Notes: generated by a model from the letters alone, not told the origin. Shown: positions 1 through 8,497, numbered from the stretch's first letter. The stretch is 54,030 nt of DNA from Saprospiraceae bacterium UBA7328 (GCA_002471345.1 DKPS01000012.1:1-54030); one strand, 5' to 3'. Translations and numbers: made by a program.

Positions 1-477
1 ACAAATGACGCGGTTATGGGAAGAATTGAGCTTTCAGATGATATAGGCTTATCAAATGTCATGGTAAGCCTCAGTGATGGACGTCAGTTTATGGCTGATT
101 CTGATGGTAGTTTTATTTTAGATAGCATAGGTCATGATTCTACTCTTACGCTCACATTTAGTAGAAATGATAATCATGCTAATGGAATATCAGCTATTGA
201 TTTGGTACAGATAATTAATCACATACTTGGAAAATCTTCGTTTGATGATGAAATCAAAGAATTAGCAGCCGATGCTGATGGAAATGGGTCTATATCAGCC
301 CTTGATTTAGTTCACATCAGAAATGTTCTTTTGGGTATTTGGCCTGAGTTTACTTCTAATGAATCATGGGGCTTTTTACCAAAAAGTATAAAAATTTTGG
401 ATGTGTTAGAAAACGAAGATATCAATATTCGAGCCTATAAAGTCGGTGATGTGAATGGAAATGCAACCCCTAATTAA
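1..477 (+). CDS. C-terminal part of a dockerin-like surface protein (cut by window edge)
   Basis: The reading frame is open from base 1, so this is the last 158 residues of a longer protein; the ATG at 16 is probably internal. The first part (GRIEL...GLSNVMVSLSDG, then DSDGSF) resembles a carboxypeptidase-regulatory/SdrB-like beta-sandwich. Two dockerin-type-I/EF-hand-like segments follow: NGISAIDLVQIINHILGK and ADADGNGSISALDLVHIRN. The second has the D-x-D-x-N-G-x-I/S pattern of a calcium loop. The end (KVGDVNGNA) is common in exported Bacteroidota multidomain proteins. A role in cell-surface binding or assembly is an inference; the catalytic or adhesive part lies outside the window. The next gene starts 3 bases after the stop. 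Confidence 0.7.
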   Translation, partial: TNDAVMGRIELSDDIGLSNVMVSLSDGRQFMADSDGSFILDSIGHDSTLTLTFSRNDNHANGISAIDLVQIINHILGKSSFDDEIKELAADADGNGSISALDLVHIRNVLLGIWPEFTSNESWGFLPKSIKILDVLENEDINIRAYKVGDVNGNATPN

Positions 478-480
478 TTT

Positions 481-1008
481 ATGAATATTCAATTCAGGGA
501 GGCGTCCTTTGCAGATTGGAAAGGTATAGCAGACATACATATATTAAGTTGGCAAGAAAACTATCGAGGGATTTTTACTGATGACTTTTTAGATCATGAT
601 ATCTATAAGAATAGAAAAGAAATTTGGCATGATAGATTTCAAAATCCTCCCAATAATCAGTTTGTCTTGATAGCAGAAGTGGAAGAGTTCTTGGTGGGTT
701 TTGCATGTACATATTGTCATTATAAAGAAGAGAAGATTCATTATTTGGACAATCTTCATGTTAGGAGTCAATTACGTGGAAAGAGAATAGGGGAGAACCT
801 GCTTTCCCAGTCAGCATTGCATGCTTTTCAAAAAGACCCATTAAGTCCTTTCTACCTTTTAGTTTTTGAAGAAAATGAAAGTGCTATTCGATTTTATAAA
901 CGGATGGGGGCATTGGTATCAGACCCGTTCGAACATGTAAATGAAGATGGAACTCGTTCAAAAGTAGTAAGATGTACTTGGCCATCACTGAATGCATTTA
1001 GCAATTAG
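481..1008 (+). CDS. GNAT-family N-acetyltransferase
   Basis: A 175-residue GCN5-related acetyltransferase, predicted cytoplasmic, that would move an acetyl group from acetyl-CoA to an amine. The acetyl-CoA loop is visible as R-S-Q-L-R-G-K-R-I-G-E-N-L, a Q/RxxGxG/A-type motif, preceded by the strand IHYLDNLHV. The C-terminal LLVFEENESAIRFYKRMGA is the usual alpha4/beta6 region, with the N-x-x-A-I-x-F-Y-x-x-x-G signature. Length is normal for the family. The substrate cannot be read from the sequence. It starts 3 bases after the upstream stop, so it may be co-transcribed with the surface-protein gene, though a functional link is not obvious. Confidence 0.85.
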   Translation: MNIQFREASFADWKGIADIHILSWQENYRGIFTDDFLDHDIYKNRKEIWHDRFQNPPNNQFVLIAEVEEFLVGFACTYCHYKEEKIHYLDNLHVRSQLRGKRIGENLLSQSALHAFQKDPLSPFYLLVFEENESAIRFYKRMGALVSDPFEHVNEDGTRSKVVRCTWPSLNAFSN

Positions 1009-1085
1009 TTTCTAAGTATTTCACAATTAACTTTTCATTGGCACACCATTTGCATCTTCATATGTACACTAAATGACATTTGTAG

Positions 1086-1634
1086 ATGTACGCTTTTTTA
1101 TTGGTAGGATTCTTAGTATTTGGAGGACCAAATATTATAGACAAAGGAGAAGAAACTGTAACGATTAAAGTTGTAGAAGGAAAGACCTATCTGGTAAATG
1201 TAGATGAGTCAGGAAATGTGCTTCATACATATATGGAGATAACAGAAAGTACGGATACAAAAGATGACATTGATAGTCGGGTAGAAAAAGCTAAAAAAGA
1301 ATATGAAGCACTTAGGGAAAGAGAAAAAGACCAAATAAGGTTTATAGCATATGACTTCCTTTCAGATGAAGTAGGACCATTAGCTTCGAATCATCTTTCT
1401 GATTTGGCAGACCATTATAGTAATACCTATGCTAATCAAATAGTCATCACCCTAGGAAAAAGACCTGGGAATGAGGAGTTTTTAAAAGAAAAAGAAAACC
1501 TTCTGGTAGTAGCATTGATAAACCTAAGTATACCAGCTGAAGATATAGAAGTGAGATATAAATGGGACAGAGGACCTGACCCAACGGAATTTATCAAAGT
1601 AAATACCACTTTGAGAAAATTGCCATCCACATAA
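1086..1634 (+). CDS. Hypothetical protein, probably exported or membrane-anchored
   Basis: I do not recognise this 182-residue protein. It begins with a short hydrophobic stretch (YAFLLVGFLVFGG) that may be an uncleaved anchor or a weak signal peptide. A strand-rich piece follows (TVTIKVVEGKTYLVNV), then a charged helix (about residues 60-85, rich in K/E/R). The C-terminal half (NQIVITLGKRPGN...EDIEVRYKWDRGPDPTEFIKV) looks like an alternating strand/helix domain and weakly recalls OmpA-like folds, but I would not assign it. A hairpin terminator follows the stop, so the gene is probably transcribed alone. Confidence 0.55.
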   Translation: MYAFLLVGFLVFGGPNIIDKGEETVTIKVVEGKTYLVNVDESGNVLHTYMEITESTDTKDDIDSRVEKAKKEYEALREREKDQIRFIAYDFLSDEVGPLASNHLSDLADHYSNTYANQIVITLGKRPGNEEFLKEKENLLVVALINLSIPAEDIEVRYKWDRGPDPTEFIKVNTTLRKLPST

Positions 1635-1671
1635 AAATTTAGAAACCACCTATTAAGAGAATGAAAACCAT

Positions 1672-1695
1672 GGTCATACACTTGTGTGTATGGCC
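1672..1695 (+). terminator. Rho-independent terminator-like hairpin
   Basis: A 10-bp stem, GGTCATACAC paired with GTGTATGGCC (one G-U pair), with a 4-base loop TTGT, is followed by ATTTTCATT. It lies 37 bases after the stop of the 182-residue hypothetical gene. The run of T is short, so termination could be partial. Confidence 0.6.
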
Positions 1696-1776
1696 ATTTT
1701 CATTATATATAATACACCTCAGCAGTCAAAATATACACTTCGCCATTTAGACCTAATTAGGCTCTACTGATATGCT

Positions 1777-1784
1777 CATATTTG
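1777..1784 (+). promoter_or_regulatory. Possible -7 box (CATATTTG)
   Basis: CATATTTG differs from the Bacteroidota -7 consensus TAnnTTTG only in its first base. It lies 37 bp upstream of the ATG of the 145-residue exported protein. I see no TTG at the -33 distance, so this is weak. Confidence 0.25.
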
Positions 1785-1821
1785 AATTGTCATCATTATT
1801 CAATTTAAAAAGAAACATATC

Positions 1822-2259
1822 ATGAAAAAGGAACGAATTTATTCAACTGTCTATGGTCTTGTACTCGTATTCACACTTGCAGCTACGTCTATGATGGGGC
1901 AAATCGCCTATAACACAGCCCAACCTACAGATGTGCTGATTGACTACTCTGAAGTGAAAAGTGCCGTTATAGTAGCTAATGTGAATACCTCTGCTATAGC
2001 AACAATTTCTAATCACCTGAAAACTAAGATTACAGATCTTAAAGAAAGAATAGGAATATCTGAAAGGGGGACATGGATAGTTGAAGTAACAATATCAAAA
2101 TTGGGTGAAATTAAATCCACAACAGTATCGAGAAATGATAGAGTAGGGGATTTGATCCAAGACATCATTTCAGATATTTCAGAGGTAGAGCCTATCACAT
2201 ATAATGGAGTAGCGAAAGAAAAAACAATTCAAATTCCTGTTGTTTTATCTAAAAGATAG
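1822..2259 (+). CDS. Exported small protein with TonB-C-like region
   Basis: The protein has 145 residues. A basic start and hydrophobic stretch (KKERIYSTVYGLVLVFTLAATSMMGQ) form a signal peptide with cleavage near residue 26. The rest has the layout of a minimal TonB C-terminal domain: a strand with GTWIVEVTISKLGEIKSTTV, a helix (DLIQDIISDISEV), then P-x-x-Y-N-G-V and a final strand TIQIPVVLSKR. I infer a periplasmic or cell-surface role, possibly in energy coupling or as a stand-alone TonB-like adaptor, but it lacks the long proline-rich spanner and a stable membrane anchor of true TonB. A hairpin terminator directly follows. Confidence 0.5.
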   Translation: MKKERIYSTVYGLVLVFTLAATSMMGQIAYNTAQPTDVLIDYSEVKSAVIVANVNTSAIATISNHLKTKITDLKERIGISERGTWIVEVTISKLGEIKSTTVSRNDRVGDLIQDIISDISEVEPITYNGVAKEKTIQIPVVLSKR

Positions 2260-2300
2260 AATGAAGGGACAAAATTATTTCTTTGCTAATATATTTTTGA

Positions 2301-2324
2301 GGAGGTTATGCTTGCATGACCTCC
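2301..2324 (+). terminator. Strong hairpin just upstream of the sensor kinase gene
   Basis: GGAGGTTATGC pairs with GCATGACCTCC over 11 bp (one T-G pair) around a 2-base loop and is followed by CTTAATATTTT. It serves as a terminator for the upstream exported-protein gene. Its 3' arm ends only 16 bases before the kinase ATG, so it could also affect kinase expression from read-through transcripts. Confidence 0.65.
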
Positions 2325-2340
2325 CTTAATATTTTGAGGA

Positions 2341-3426
2341 ATGCGCAGAAACAAAAAATACCTAGCTCAAGAATATATCGGTTTTGATGACCGAAAGTTC
2401 ATGATAGGTGGCATCTTTATTATTGCATTTGTCTTATTCCCAGTTTTCTCAGGAATGGATTTGGCTACTTATTATAAGCACGCTTTAGCTGAAGTGCCAG
2501 AGGGCTTTATTCTTTCTACATTTTTTTGGCTTTTTTACAGATATGTCACAATTAGGCTTAGGAAAAAATTTCCTAAAATAGAAGATACGAAGAAGCGAGT
2601 GATCAAATTGCTGCTTCTAATGCTGATTGTATCACCAATAATTGGAAAATTATTAACCGGAGTAACCCATCTTTTTATTGAATTATTTGGAATGTCCGAT
2701 TGTGTTCATATGGGATTTGTAAGAGAGATAATAGTGACTTATTTCTTGTCATTTTCTGTACTTGCTACTTATGAAGCTATCTATTTCTTTGTAAAATACA
2801 AAGAAGCACTTCAAGAGAAAGAAAGACTTCAGACCGCCCATGTTCAGTCAGAGCTTGATAATCTTAGAAACCAGATAAATCCTCATTTTCTTTTCAATAG
2901 CTTAAATACCTTGATGAATTTAATTCCAAAGGATTCTGATAGAGCCGTGTCCTATTTAGGAAAATTAAGTAAGTTTTATAGGTACTCCGTTGGTAAACAC
3001 GAAGAGTCATTAGTGCCATTATCCGATGAGTTAGAAAATGCTAAACTATATGGCGCTTTACTTGCAGAAAGGTTTGGTGATAATATTACAATTGAAATTC
3101 AAGATGTGGATTCTAATGCTAAAGTTGTCCCATTAAGTTTGCAACTTATGATTGAAAATGCAGTAAAACATAACGTAGTTTCAAAAAATAAACCTTTGCA
3201 TATACTAGTGAAATATAACCCTGAAACGGATTATGTTTACATAAAAAATAACCTTCAGATTAAAATTCAGCAAGTGAGTTCAACAGGTGTTGGTCTAGCG
3301 AATATCACAAAGCGGTATTCGTATTTTACAGATAAAGAGGTAATAGTGGAGAAATCTGAAACTGAATTTAGGGTAGGGATACCTTTAATTTATAAATCAA
3401 CAATCTCTAATACTCAAGATGCCTAA
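2341..3426 (+). CDS. LytS-type membrane sensor histidine kinase
   Basis: A 361-residue kinase with about four hydrophobic segments in the first 150 residues (for example FMIGGIFIIAFVLFPVF and VIKLLLLMLIVSPIIG), then a coiled linker and the His_kinase domain typical of the LytS/YehU family. The phosphoacceptor is His182 in Q-I-N-P-H-F-L-F-N-S-L-N. The ATPase part has the N-box IENAVKHN and a G2-like TGVGLANI. No extra sensor domain is visible, so the membrane region itself probably senses the signal. The ATG directly follows TTGAGGA, too close for a normal Shine-Dalgarno; the Met at residue 21 is a less likely alternative. It forms an operon with the LytTR regulator 9 bases downstream. Confidence 0.9.
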   Translation: MRRNKKYLAQEYIGFDDRKFMIGGIFIIAFVLFPVFSGMDLATYYKHALAEVPEGFILSTFFWLFYRYVTIRLRKKFPKIEDTKKRVIKLLLLMLIVSPIIGKLLTGVTHLFIELFGMSDCVHMGFVREIIVTYFLSFSVLATYEAIYFFVKYKEALQEKERLQTAHVQSELDNLRNQINPHFLFNSLNTLMNLIPKDSDRAVSYLGKLSKFYRYSVGKHEESLVPLSDELENAKLYGALLAERFGDNITIEIQDVDSNAKVVPLSLQLMIENAVKHNVVSKNKPLHILVKYNPETDYVYIKNNLQIKIQQVSSTGVGLANITKRYSYFTDKEVIVEKSETEFRVGIPLIYKSTISNTQDA

Positions 3427-3435
3427 AAAAGAATA

Positions 3436-4191
3436 ATGAGAACAATCATAGTAGAAGACGAGATAAATGCTTTTGAATATCTCTCAGGAATAGCTAAGGA
3501 TGTCATGCCAGAAATGGAATTGATACAGCATTTGGATAGTGTAGAAGATTCGATTAATTGGTTGCATGAGCACAAAGAAAAAGTTGATTTGATATTTTTA
3601 GATATTCAACTTTCAGATGGACTGAGCTTTGAGATATTCAATCATGTAGAAGTAGATGCACCGATTATTTTCACCACAGCCTATGATGATTATGCTTTAA
3701 AGGCTTTCAAGCTTAATAGTATTGATTATTTACTAAAGCCGATTATCAAGGATGACTTGGCTCAAGCTGTTAGTAAATTAAAGAATGGGCACAATGGGAA
3801 TGGTAAGACTGCTGATATCAAGGAGTTTATGAAGTCTTATGATGTATCTACAAGAAATCGTTTTTTGGTTAAAAAAGGAAATCATTTTGAATTCGTAAAT
3901 GCCACTAACGTTGCTTTTATTCATTCTGAAGATAGTCTCACTTTTCTTTACATGACTGATGGAAGGAGGCATCTTTATGCCCAGACAGTGGCCCAACTAG
4001 AACAAGAATTAGATGAAGAAATATTTTTTCAAATCAATAGGAAGCAAATTATTAATATCAACTCTGTAAATAAAATTCATCCTTATCTCAATCAACGGTT
4101 AAAATTAGATTTGGGCAGAAACAATGGTGGAGTGGACTTCATTGTAAGTCGAAATAGGACAATGGAGTTCAAACATTGGGTGGACAGATAG
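3436..4191 (+). CDS. LytTR-family response regulator
   Basis: A 251-residue DNA-binding regulator that pairs with the LytS-type kinase just upstream. The N-terminal receiver (about residues 1-115) has the acidic pair at EDE, phosphoacceptor Asp56 in FLDIQLSDG, the T in FTTAYDDYA, and Lys101 in YLLKPI. The C-terminal LytTR domain (about 145-250) shows the expected FLVKKGNHFEFV start, a YMTDGRRHLY strand and the QINRKQIININSV region. Autoregulation or control of nearby surface genes would be usual for the family, but no target site is evident here. It ends in a 154-bp intergenic stretch before the convergent galactonate dehydratase gene. Confidence 0.92.
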   Translation: MRTIIVEDEINAFEYLSGIAKDVMPEMELIQHLDSVEDSINWLHEHKEKVDLIFLDIQLSDGLSFEIFNHVEVDAPIIFTTAYDDYALKAFKLNSIDYLLKPIIKDDLAQAVSKLKNGHNGNGKTADIKEFMKSYDVSTRNRFLVKKGNHFEFVNATNVAFIHSEDSLTFLYMTDGRRHLYAQTVAQLEQELDEEIFFQINRKQIININSVNKIHPYLNQRLKLDLGRNNGGVDFIVSRNRTMEFKHWVDR

Positions 4192-4345
4192 GCCTTCTGA
4201 TTTTCCTTATAGTGCCTTTTAAATTAATCTTCAATTGAGTTCTGAACATTTAGAAATTAGTGAAACGGATTTTTTTTATTGATTTAGATAGAATGACATT
4301 ATTTAAAAAATGAAGTATGAATGGTCTTATTTAGGTTTTTTAAAG

Positions 4346-5494
4346 TTACCATTCTGCAAAACTTCCGTCTTGATTTCTCCATATAGGGTTCTTCCAGTCG
4401 TGACCTTTTTTTGCTGCTTCTTTGAGCTTTTCTTCATTCATTTCAACTCCTAATCCAGGACCTGTAAGCAGATTAATATACCCTTCATGCAAGTTAAATA
4501 TTTCTGGGTTGAGCATATAATCTAGGAGATCGTAATTCTTATTGTAATGGATAGACAGACTGCTCTCTTGTACTATAGCATTTATTGATACGAAATCTAA
4601 ATGCAATGCAGATGCTAATGAAATTGGTCCTAAAGGACAATGAGGTGCTACTGCTACGTCATATGCTTCAGCCATAGCCGTTATTCGTCTCGCCTCAGAT
4701 ATTCCTCCAGCATGACTCAAATCTGGTTGAATAATATCCACAACCCCTTGATGTAGAATTTCCTTGAAATCCCATCTTGAATAAAGTCTTTCACCTGTGG
4801 CAATGGGAATACTAGTGTAGTCGTAAATAGCTTTGAGCGCATCATTATTTTCTGATAATACGGGCTCTTCTATAAATAGCGGATCAAATGGAGCGACTTC
4901 ATCAATGAGCCTCTTTACCATAGGTTTGTGGACCCTTCCATGAAAATCCAAGCCGATGTCAAGTTCATGCCCAAATTCATTTCTAAGTAGCGCAATGTTC
5001 TGTGCAACTTTTTTAACGTCTTTTACAGACGAAATCCATTCCATTGCCCCTGTAGCATTCATCTTCACTACCTTATACCCTTGGTTTACCTTTTCTTGTG
5101 CTTGTTCCAAAATAACCTTAGGATTGTCGCCACCAATCCAACAATACATTTTCATTTTGTCTCTGACAGCACCACCGAGTAAATCATATACTGGTACGTT
5201 TAGGGCCTTTCCTTTAATATCCCAAAGTGCTTGGTCGATTCCTGATAAGGCACTCATAAGAATAGGGCCTCCTCTATAGAACCCTCCTCGATATATGATC
5301 TGCCATATATCTTCTATGCGCCGAGCATCCTTTCCCAATATGTATGCTTCTAGCTCTCTTACACAAGCAGCTACTGTCTCGGCTCGCCCTTCTACAACAG
5401 GTTCTCCCCAGCCACATATACCAGTATCAGTTGTTATTTTTAGAAACAGCCACCTCGGTGGGACTTTGTATAAATCTATTCGTTCTATTTTCAT
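4346..5494 (-). CDS. dgoD: D-galactonate dehydratase
   Basis: A 382-residue enolase-superfamily enzyme that dehydrates D-galactonate to 2-dehydro-3-deoxy-D-galactonate in the De Ley-Doudoroff route. From memory, it matches Escherichia coli DgoD closely in length and in long conserved blocks (VPPRWLFLKI, FYRGGPILMSA, QPDLSHAGGI, APHCPLGPI, WRNQDGSFAEW). The metal ligands fall at D183, E209 and E235, and the catalytic bases at H185 (DFHG) and H285 (APHCP), the same numbering I recall for the E. coli enzyme. The 2-keto-3-deoxygalactonate kinase and aldolase genes are not in the window. The leader carries a direct repeat and a -7-like box, described separately. Confidence 0.93.
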   Translation of the reverse strand: MKIERIDLYKVPPRWLFLKITTDTGICGWGEPVVEGRAETVAACVRELEAYILGKDARRIEDIWQIIYRGGFYRGGPILMSALSGIDQALWDIKGKALNVPVYDLLGGAVRDKMKMYCWIGGDNPKVILEQAQEKVNQGYKVVKMNATGAMEWISSVKDVKKVAQNIALLRNEFGHELDIGLDFHGRVHKPMVKRLIDEVAPFDPLFIEEPVLSENNDALKAIYDYTSIPIATGERLYSRWDFKEILHQGVVDIIQPDLSHAGGISEARRITAMAEAYDVAVAPHCPLGPISLASALHLDFVSINAIVQESSLSIHYNKNYDLLDYMLNPEIFNLHEGYINLLTGPGLGVEMNEEKLKEAAKKGHDWKNPIWRNQDGSFAEW

Positions 5495-5518
5495 TTACTT
5501 TTTGGATTCTAGTTGCTT

Positions 5519-5549
5519 CCTCAATTAATTTTAAAAGTCCCTCAATTAA
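5519..5549 (-). promoter_or_regulatory. 10-bp direct repeat in the dgoD leader
   Basis: CCTCAATTAA occurs at 5519-5528 and again at 5540-5549, a 21-bp period (two helical turns). On the dgoD strand it reads TTAATTGAGG-N11-TTAATTGAGG and sits between the -7-like box and the dgoD ATG. This is a plausible position for a repressor; the bound protein is unknown. Confidence 0.4.
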
Positions 5550-5574
5550 ATGGGTTTTTTATAAATAGGTATCT

Positions 5575-5582
5575 CAAACTTA
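5575..5582 (-). promoter_or_regulatory. -7 box TAAGTTTG upstream of dgoD
   Basis: On the minus strand the sequence reads TAAGTTTG, an exact match to the Bacteroidota -7 consensus TAnnTTTG, 80 bp upstream of the dgoD ATG. No TTG is found at the usual -33 distance. Confidence 0.4.
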
Positions 5583-5735
5583 ACAGGAAGTATATATGTG
5601 TTTCTGAGTAAAATACATCATCTGAAAGAAAAAAAGGAAGAAAATCTCTGGTGAATTAGATTAGCATTGAAAATGAAAGGACACCATTAGCCCTGTTTTG
5701 AATTCACCTTGAGTGGTTTCCATTTGGTGTGCTTA

Positions 5736-6143
5736 TCAATGCTCATCTCCTTGATAGATCCACATTGATTGAGTCTCTCCACCTTTTACAAATCCACACT
5801 TTTCATAGAAATCAATTGCTTTTCCATCAGCTACTAATATCTGCTGGTGAAAATCTTTATAAGTCTTTTGAAATTCGGCAACTATCTTTTGGCCAATTCC
5901 CATTCTATGATATTCAGGGTGAATTAAGAGGTGTGGATAATACACCACTAAGTGTCCATCGGATAGTGCATTCCCTAGTCCCACGAGCATGCTGTTTATT
6001 CTTGCCGTAACTAGCATTGATGAATTAATCAAGCCATCATAAAGTAGATCTGGTTTCTTTGCTGAAGACCATTGGTTTGAAGCATAAAGTTCAATGACTT
6101 CATCTTTTTTAGGAGTATCCCGAGATGTGATTTTCACATTCAT
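5736..6143 (-). CDS. GNAT-family N-acetyltransferase
   Basis: A 135-residue acetyltransferase. The acetyl-CoA-binding stretch is visible as the strand LVVYYPHLLIHPEYH followed by R-M-G-I-G-Q-K-I-V (the QxxGxG/A-type loop). The C-terminal QILVADGKAIDFYEKCGFVKGG has the A-x-x-F-Y-x-x-x-G-F signature. The length is short but complete for the small, PanZ-like type of GNAT. The substrate is unknown. It is transcribed in the same direction as dgoD and the molybdoenzyme gene but separated from dgoD by about 240 bp, so it is not clearly in an operon with either. Confidence 0.82.
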   Translation of the reverse strand: MNVKITSRDTPKKDEVIELYASNQWSSAKKPDLLYDGLINSSMLVTARINSMLVGLGNALSDGHLVVYYPHLLIHPEYHRMGIGQKIVAEFQKTYKDFHQQILVADGKAIDFYEKCGFVKGGETQSMWIYQGDEH

Positions 6144-6189
6144 AAATTAGACTTTATACTATGTCGATTTGAAATCGTCCTATTTATTC

Positions 6190-8316
6190 TTATGAAGCTG
6201 CAGATAGAACGACATCTACTGGAATTGCACTCAAAACTGTAACTCCTGTTAGCTCTTCTACAAACATTTCATCAGTAAGGTCATTTAAGCTAACACCAGC
6301 ATGCTTTTGAGCTACTGATAATTTCACTCCTTTGCGATTGTGCCCCCATCCATGAGGAATACTTATAACACCTTTGGCTATTGTTTTGGTTACCTCAGCG
6401 GGTAGGTCTACGGTACCTACTCTAGATGAGACAGAGATTACATCACCATTCGAAATGCCTCTTTTTTCTGCATCGTCCGGATGAATAAGAGCGGTGCATC
6501 TTTTAGGTCCTTTTACAAGACGATGACTATTGTGCATCCATGAGTTATTGCTTCTAAGATGTCTTCGTCCAATAAGATCTAATTTGGTTTGATCTGTCAA
6601 TTTTTCTTCTTTTACTTTTTGAATTTCTTCAATATAGATTTTAGGTAGAAGGTCAATTTTCTTGTCAGGAGTAATAATTCTTTCTTCTATGCAAGGGGTA
6701 AGGGCGCCTAAATCAATGCCATGTGGGTATTTCCTTAATTCATCAACTGTAAGATTATATCTTCCAGTACCCATCACCTTGTCTAGCATCATTTGAGGAG
6801 TGATATGATACATCATTTCCATACTTTGACGAGCAATGGGGTCTTTAGGTAACACATCTTTTTGAATGGCTTTTATAAGACCTTGAAAAATTTGATAATC
6901 ATATAGAGTTCCTTCCTCTTTTGGAATTATTGGATCACTATACTTTACTGTGTTTCGTATGGCTAAATTGTTAAATCCAATATCAAAGTGGGCTACTTCC
7001 AGGCCTGCTGCTGGAGGTAAGATGTAATCGGCATGGGATGTTGTCTCATTGATGTAAATATCAATGGAAACCATAAATTCTAAGCTGTCTAATGCCTTAT
7101 CCAGTTGCTTACCATTTGGAGTAGAAAGAACAGGGTTACCGCAATTTGTAAATAGTGCTTTAATCTGTCCCTCTCCAGGAGTTAAAATTTCTTCGGCTAA
7201 AGTTGCAGAAGGCAATTCTCCCCCATATTCAGGAAGGTTTCTAATTCTGCTTTTCCATCGTCCAAATTTGGGTGACATTTGTTTGCCTGCCACACTATCA
7301 AATGCAGGAGCTGGAAACATAGCGCCTCCTTTTTTATCCAAGTTTCCAGTAAGTATGTTTAATGCATTTACTGCCCATTGGCTGAGACTTCCATATTTTA
7401 CGGTTGATACACCTAACCTTCCATAGCAGACTGCAGATTTTGCAGTAGCGTATGAATGAGCCAATCGTTTAATATTTCGCTCTGAAATTCCTGTATGTTC
7501 TGAAGCTAATTTTATTGTACAAAATGAAACTAATTCACTAATCTTTGAAATAGTATTTGACTCCAACATTTTATCCAAATGGCCAAGGTTTACATAGCCA
7601 TTATTAATAACCTCGTTAATCATGGCTAGTAAAAGCCAAACATCAGTTCCTGGTTTTATAAAAAGATGCTTCGTTGCTCTCTCGGCAGTTTCAGTATACC
7701 TTGGATCTACCACCACTATTTTACCGTCACGGTTGATAATATCTTTCATTCTATTGCCAATGTCCGGAGCAGTCATAATACTTCCATTAGAAACCATGGG
7801 GTTGCCACCGAGGATCAGCCAAAAATCTGTATGATCAATATCTGGAACAGGAAGAATAATGCCATTGCCAAACATATAATGGGCAGCCAAGTGATGTGAT
7901 AATTGATCGACAGAAGTTGCTGAAAATCTATTTTTAGTCTTTAATGCTCTGAGAAATTGAGGTACAAATAGGGTGGCTCCTAAATTGTGAATGGTTGGAT
8001 TGCCATTGTACATGGCAATGGCATCTTTGCTATATTGTTTTTGAATATCGACTACTTTTTCAGATATTTCATCAAATGCGGTTTGCCAGTCTATTTTTTT
8101 CCAACCATTCGGGGTTTTCTTCACAGGTCTTTTAAGCCTGTCTGGATCTTTATGAATATCAATAAGTGCTACTGCCTTTGGACAAATATGGCCTCTACTA
8201 AAAGGGTCTTTTTTGTCTCCTCGTATTTTGATCGGTTCATTGTTTTGTAGTTCGATTTCAATACCACACATTGCTTCGCATAAGTGGCAAGTTCTATATT
8301 TTAAGGTTTTTGACAT
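6190..8316 (-). CDS. Molybdopterin (bis-MGD) oxidoreductase, [4Fe-4S]-containing
   Basis: A 708-residue member of the DMSO-reductase superfamily. The N-terminal motif C-H-L-C-E-A-M-C and the later GHICPKA give the C-x2-C-x3-C-x27-C ligands of one [4Fe-4S] cluster. Core molybdopterin domains follow (ALKTKNRFSATSVDQLSHH; LGGNPMVSNG; VVDPRYTETA). The C-terminal MGD-binding domain begins around NSWMHNSHRLV and includes LIHPDDAEKRGI. There is no Tat or Sec signal, so it is probably cytoplasmic. At the position of the metal-ligating Cys/Sec of nitrate reductases and formate dehydrogenases I see S-V-D-Q rather than a cysteine. I chose the ATG at 8316 because it has GAGAAG upstream; an in-frame TTG at 8355 only adds 13 non-conserved residues. 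Electron donor and substrate are unknown. Confidence 0.85.
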   Translation of the reverse strand: MSKTLKYRTCHLCEAMCGIEIELQNNEPIKIRGDKKDPFSRGHICPKAVALIDIHKDPDRLKRPVKKTPNGWKKIDWQTAFDEISEKVVDIQKQYSKDAIAMYNGNPTIHNLGATLFVPQFLRALKTKNRFSATSVDQLSHHLAAHYMFGNGIILPVPDIDHTDFWLILGGNPMVSNGSIMTAPDIGNRMKDIINRDGKIVVVDPRYTETAERATKHLFIKPGTDVWLLLAMINEVINNGYVNLGHLDKMLESNTISKISELVSFCTIKLASEHTGISERNIKRLAHSYATAKSAVCYGRLGVSTVKYGSLSQWAVNALNILTGNLDKKGGAMFPAPAFDSVAGKQMSPKFGRWKSRIRNLPEYGGELPSATLAEEILTPGEGQIKALFTNCGNPVLSTPNGKQLDKALDSLEFMVSIDIYINETTSHADYILPPAAGLEVAHFDIGFNNLAIRNTVKYSDPIIPKEEGTLYDYQIFQGLIKAIQKDVLPKDPIARQSMEMMYHITPQMMLDKVMGTGRYNLTVDELRKYPHGIDLGALTPCIEERIITPDKKIDLLPKIYIEEIQKVKEEKLTDQTKLDLIGRRHLRSNNSWMHNSHRLVKGPKRCTALIHPDDAEKRGISNGDVISVSSRVGTVDLPAEVTKTIAKGVISIPHGWGHNRKGVKLSVAQKHAGVSLNDLTDEMFVEELTGVTVLSAIPVDVVLSAAS

Positions 8317-8410
8317 AGGTCTTCTCTTTGTGACCAAAATACAAGTTATATCCAAAATGATAGAACAGCTTTCTGTCCATTTTCAAATTCTTATATCTGG
8401 AAAAGAAAAA

Positions 8411-8443
8411 AGCCCAAATCAATACATCGCACTGAATTGGGCT
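8411..8443 (-). terminator. Rho-independent terminator of the basic-tail protein gene
   Basis: AGCCCAA (8411-8417) pairs with TTGGGCT (8437-8443), with partial pairing inside. On the minus strand it is followed by a run of T interrupted by one C. It lies 54 bases past the stop of the gene at 8498-9586. Confidence 0.7.
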
Positions 8444-8497
8444 GCTTCTCTAGAAATAGGCAAAGTCAAGCCTCTTTCTAATGACTCTATTCAACCA

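Noticed and set aside
1..477. Possibility that this fragment is the missing C-terminus of the HYR protein
   Set aside because: It is on the same strand but about 9.4 kb upstream with intact genes between; nothing in the window links them.
5650..5708. Inverted repeat GGTGAATT ... AATTCACC between the two minus-strand genes
   Set aside because: The loop is over 40 bases and no T-run follows, so it is not a convincing terminator.
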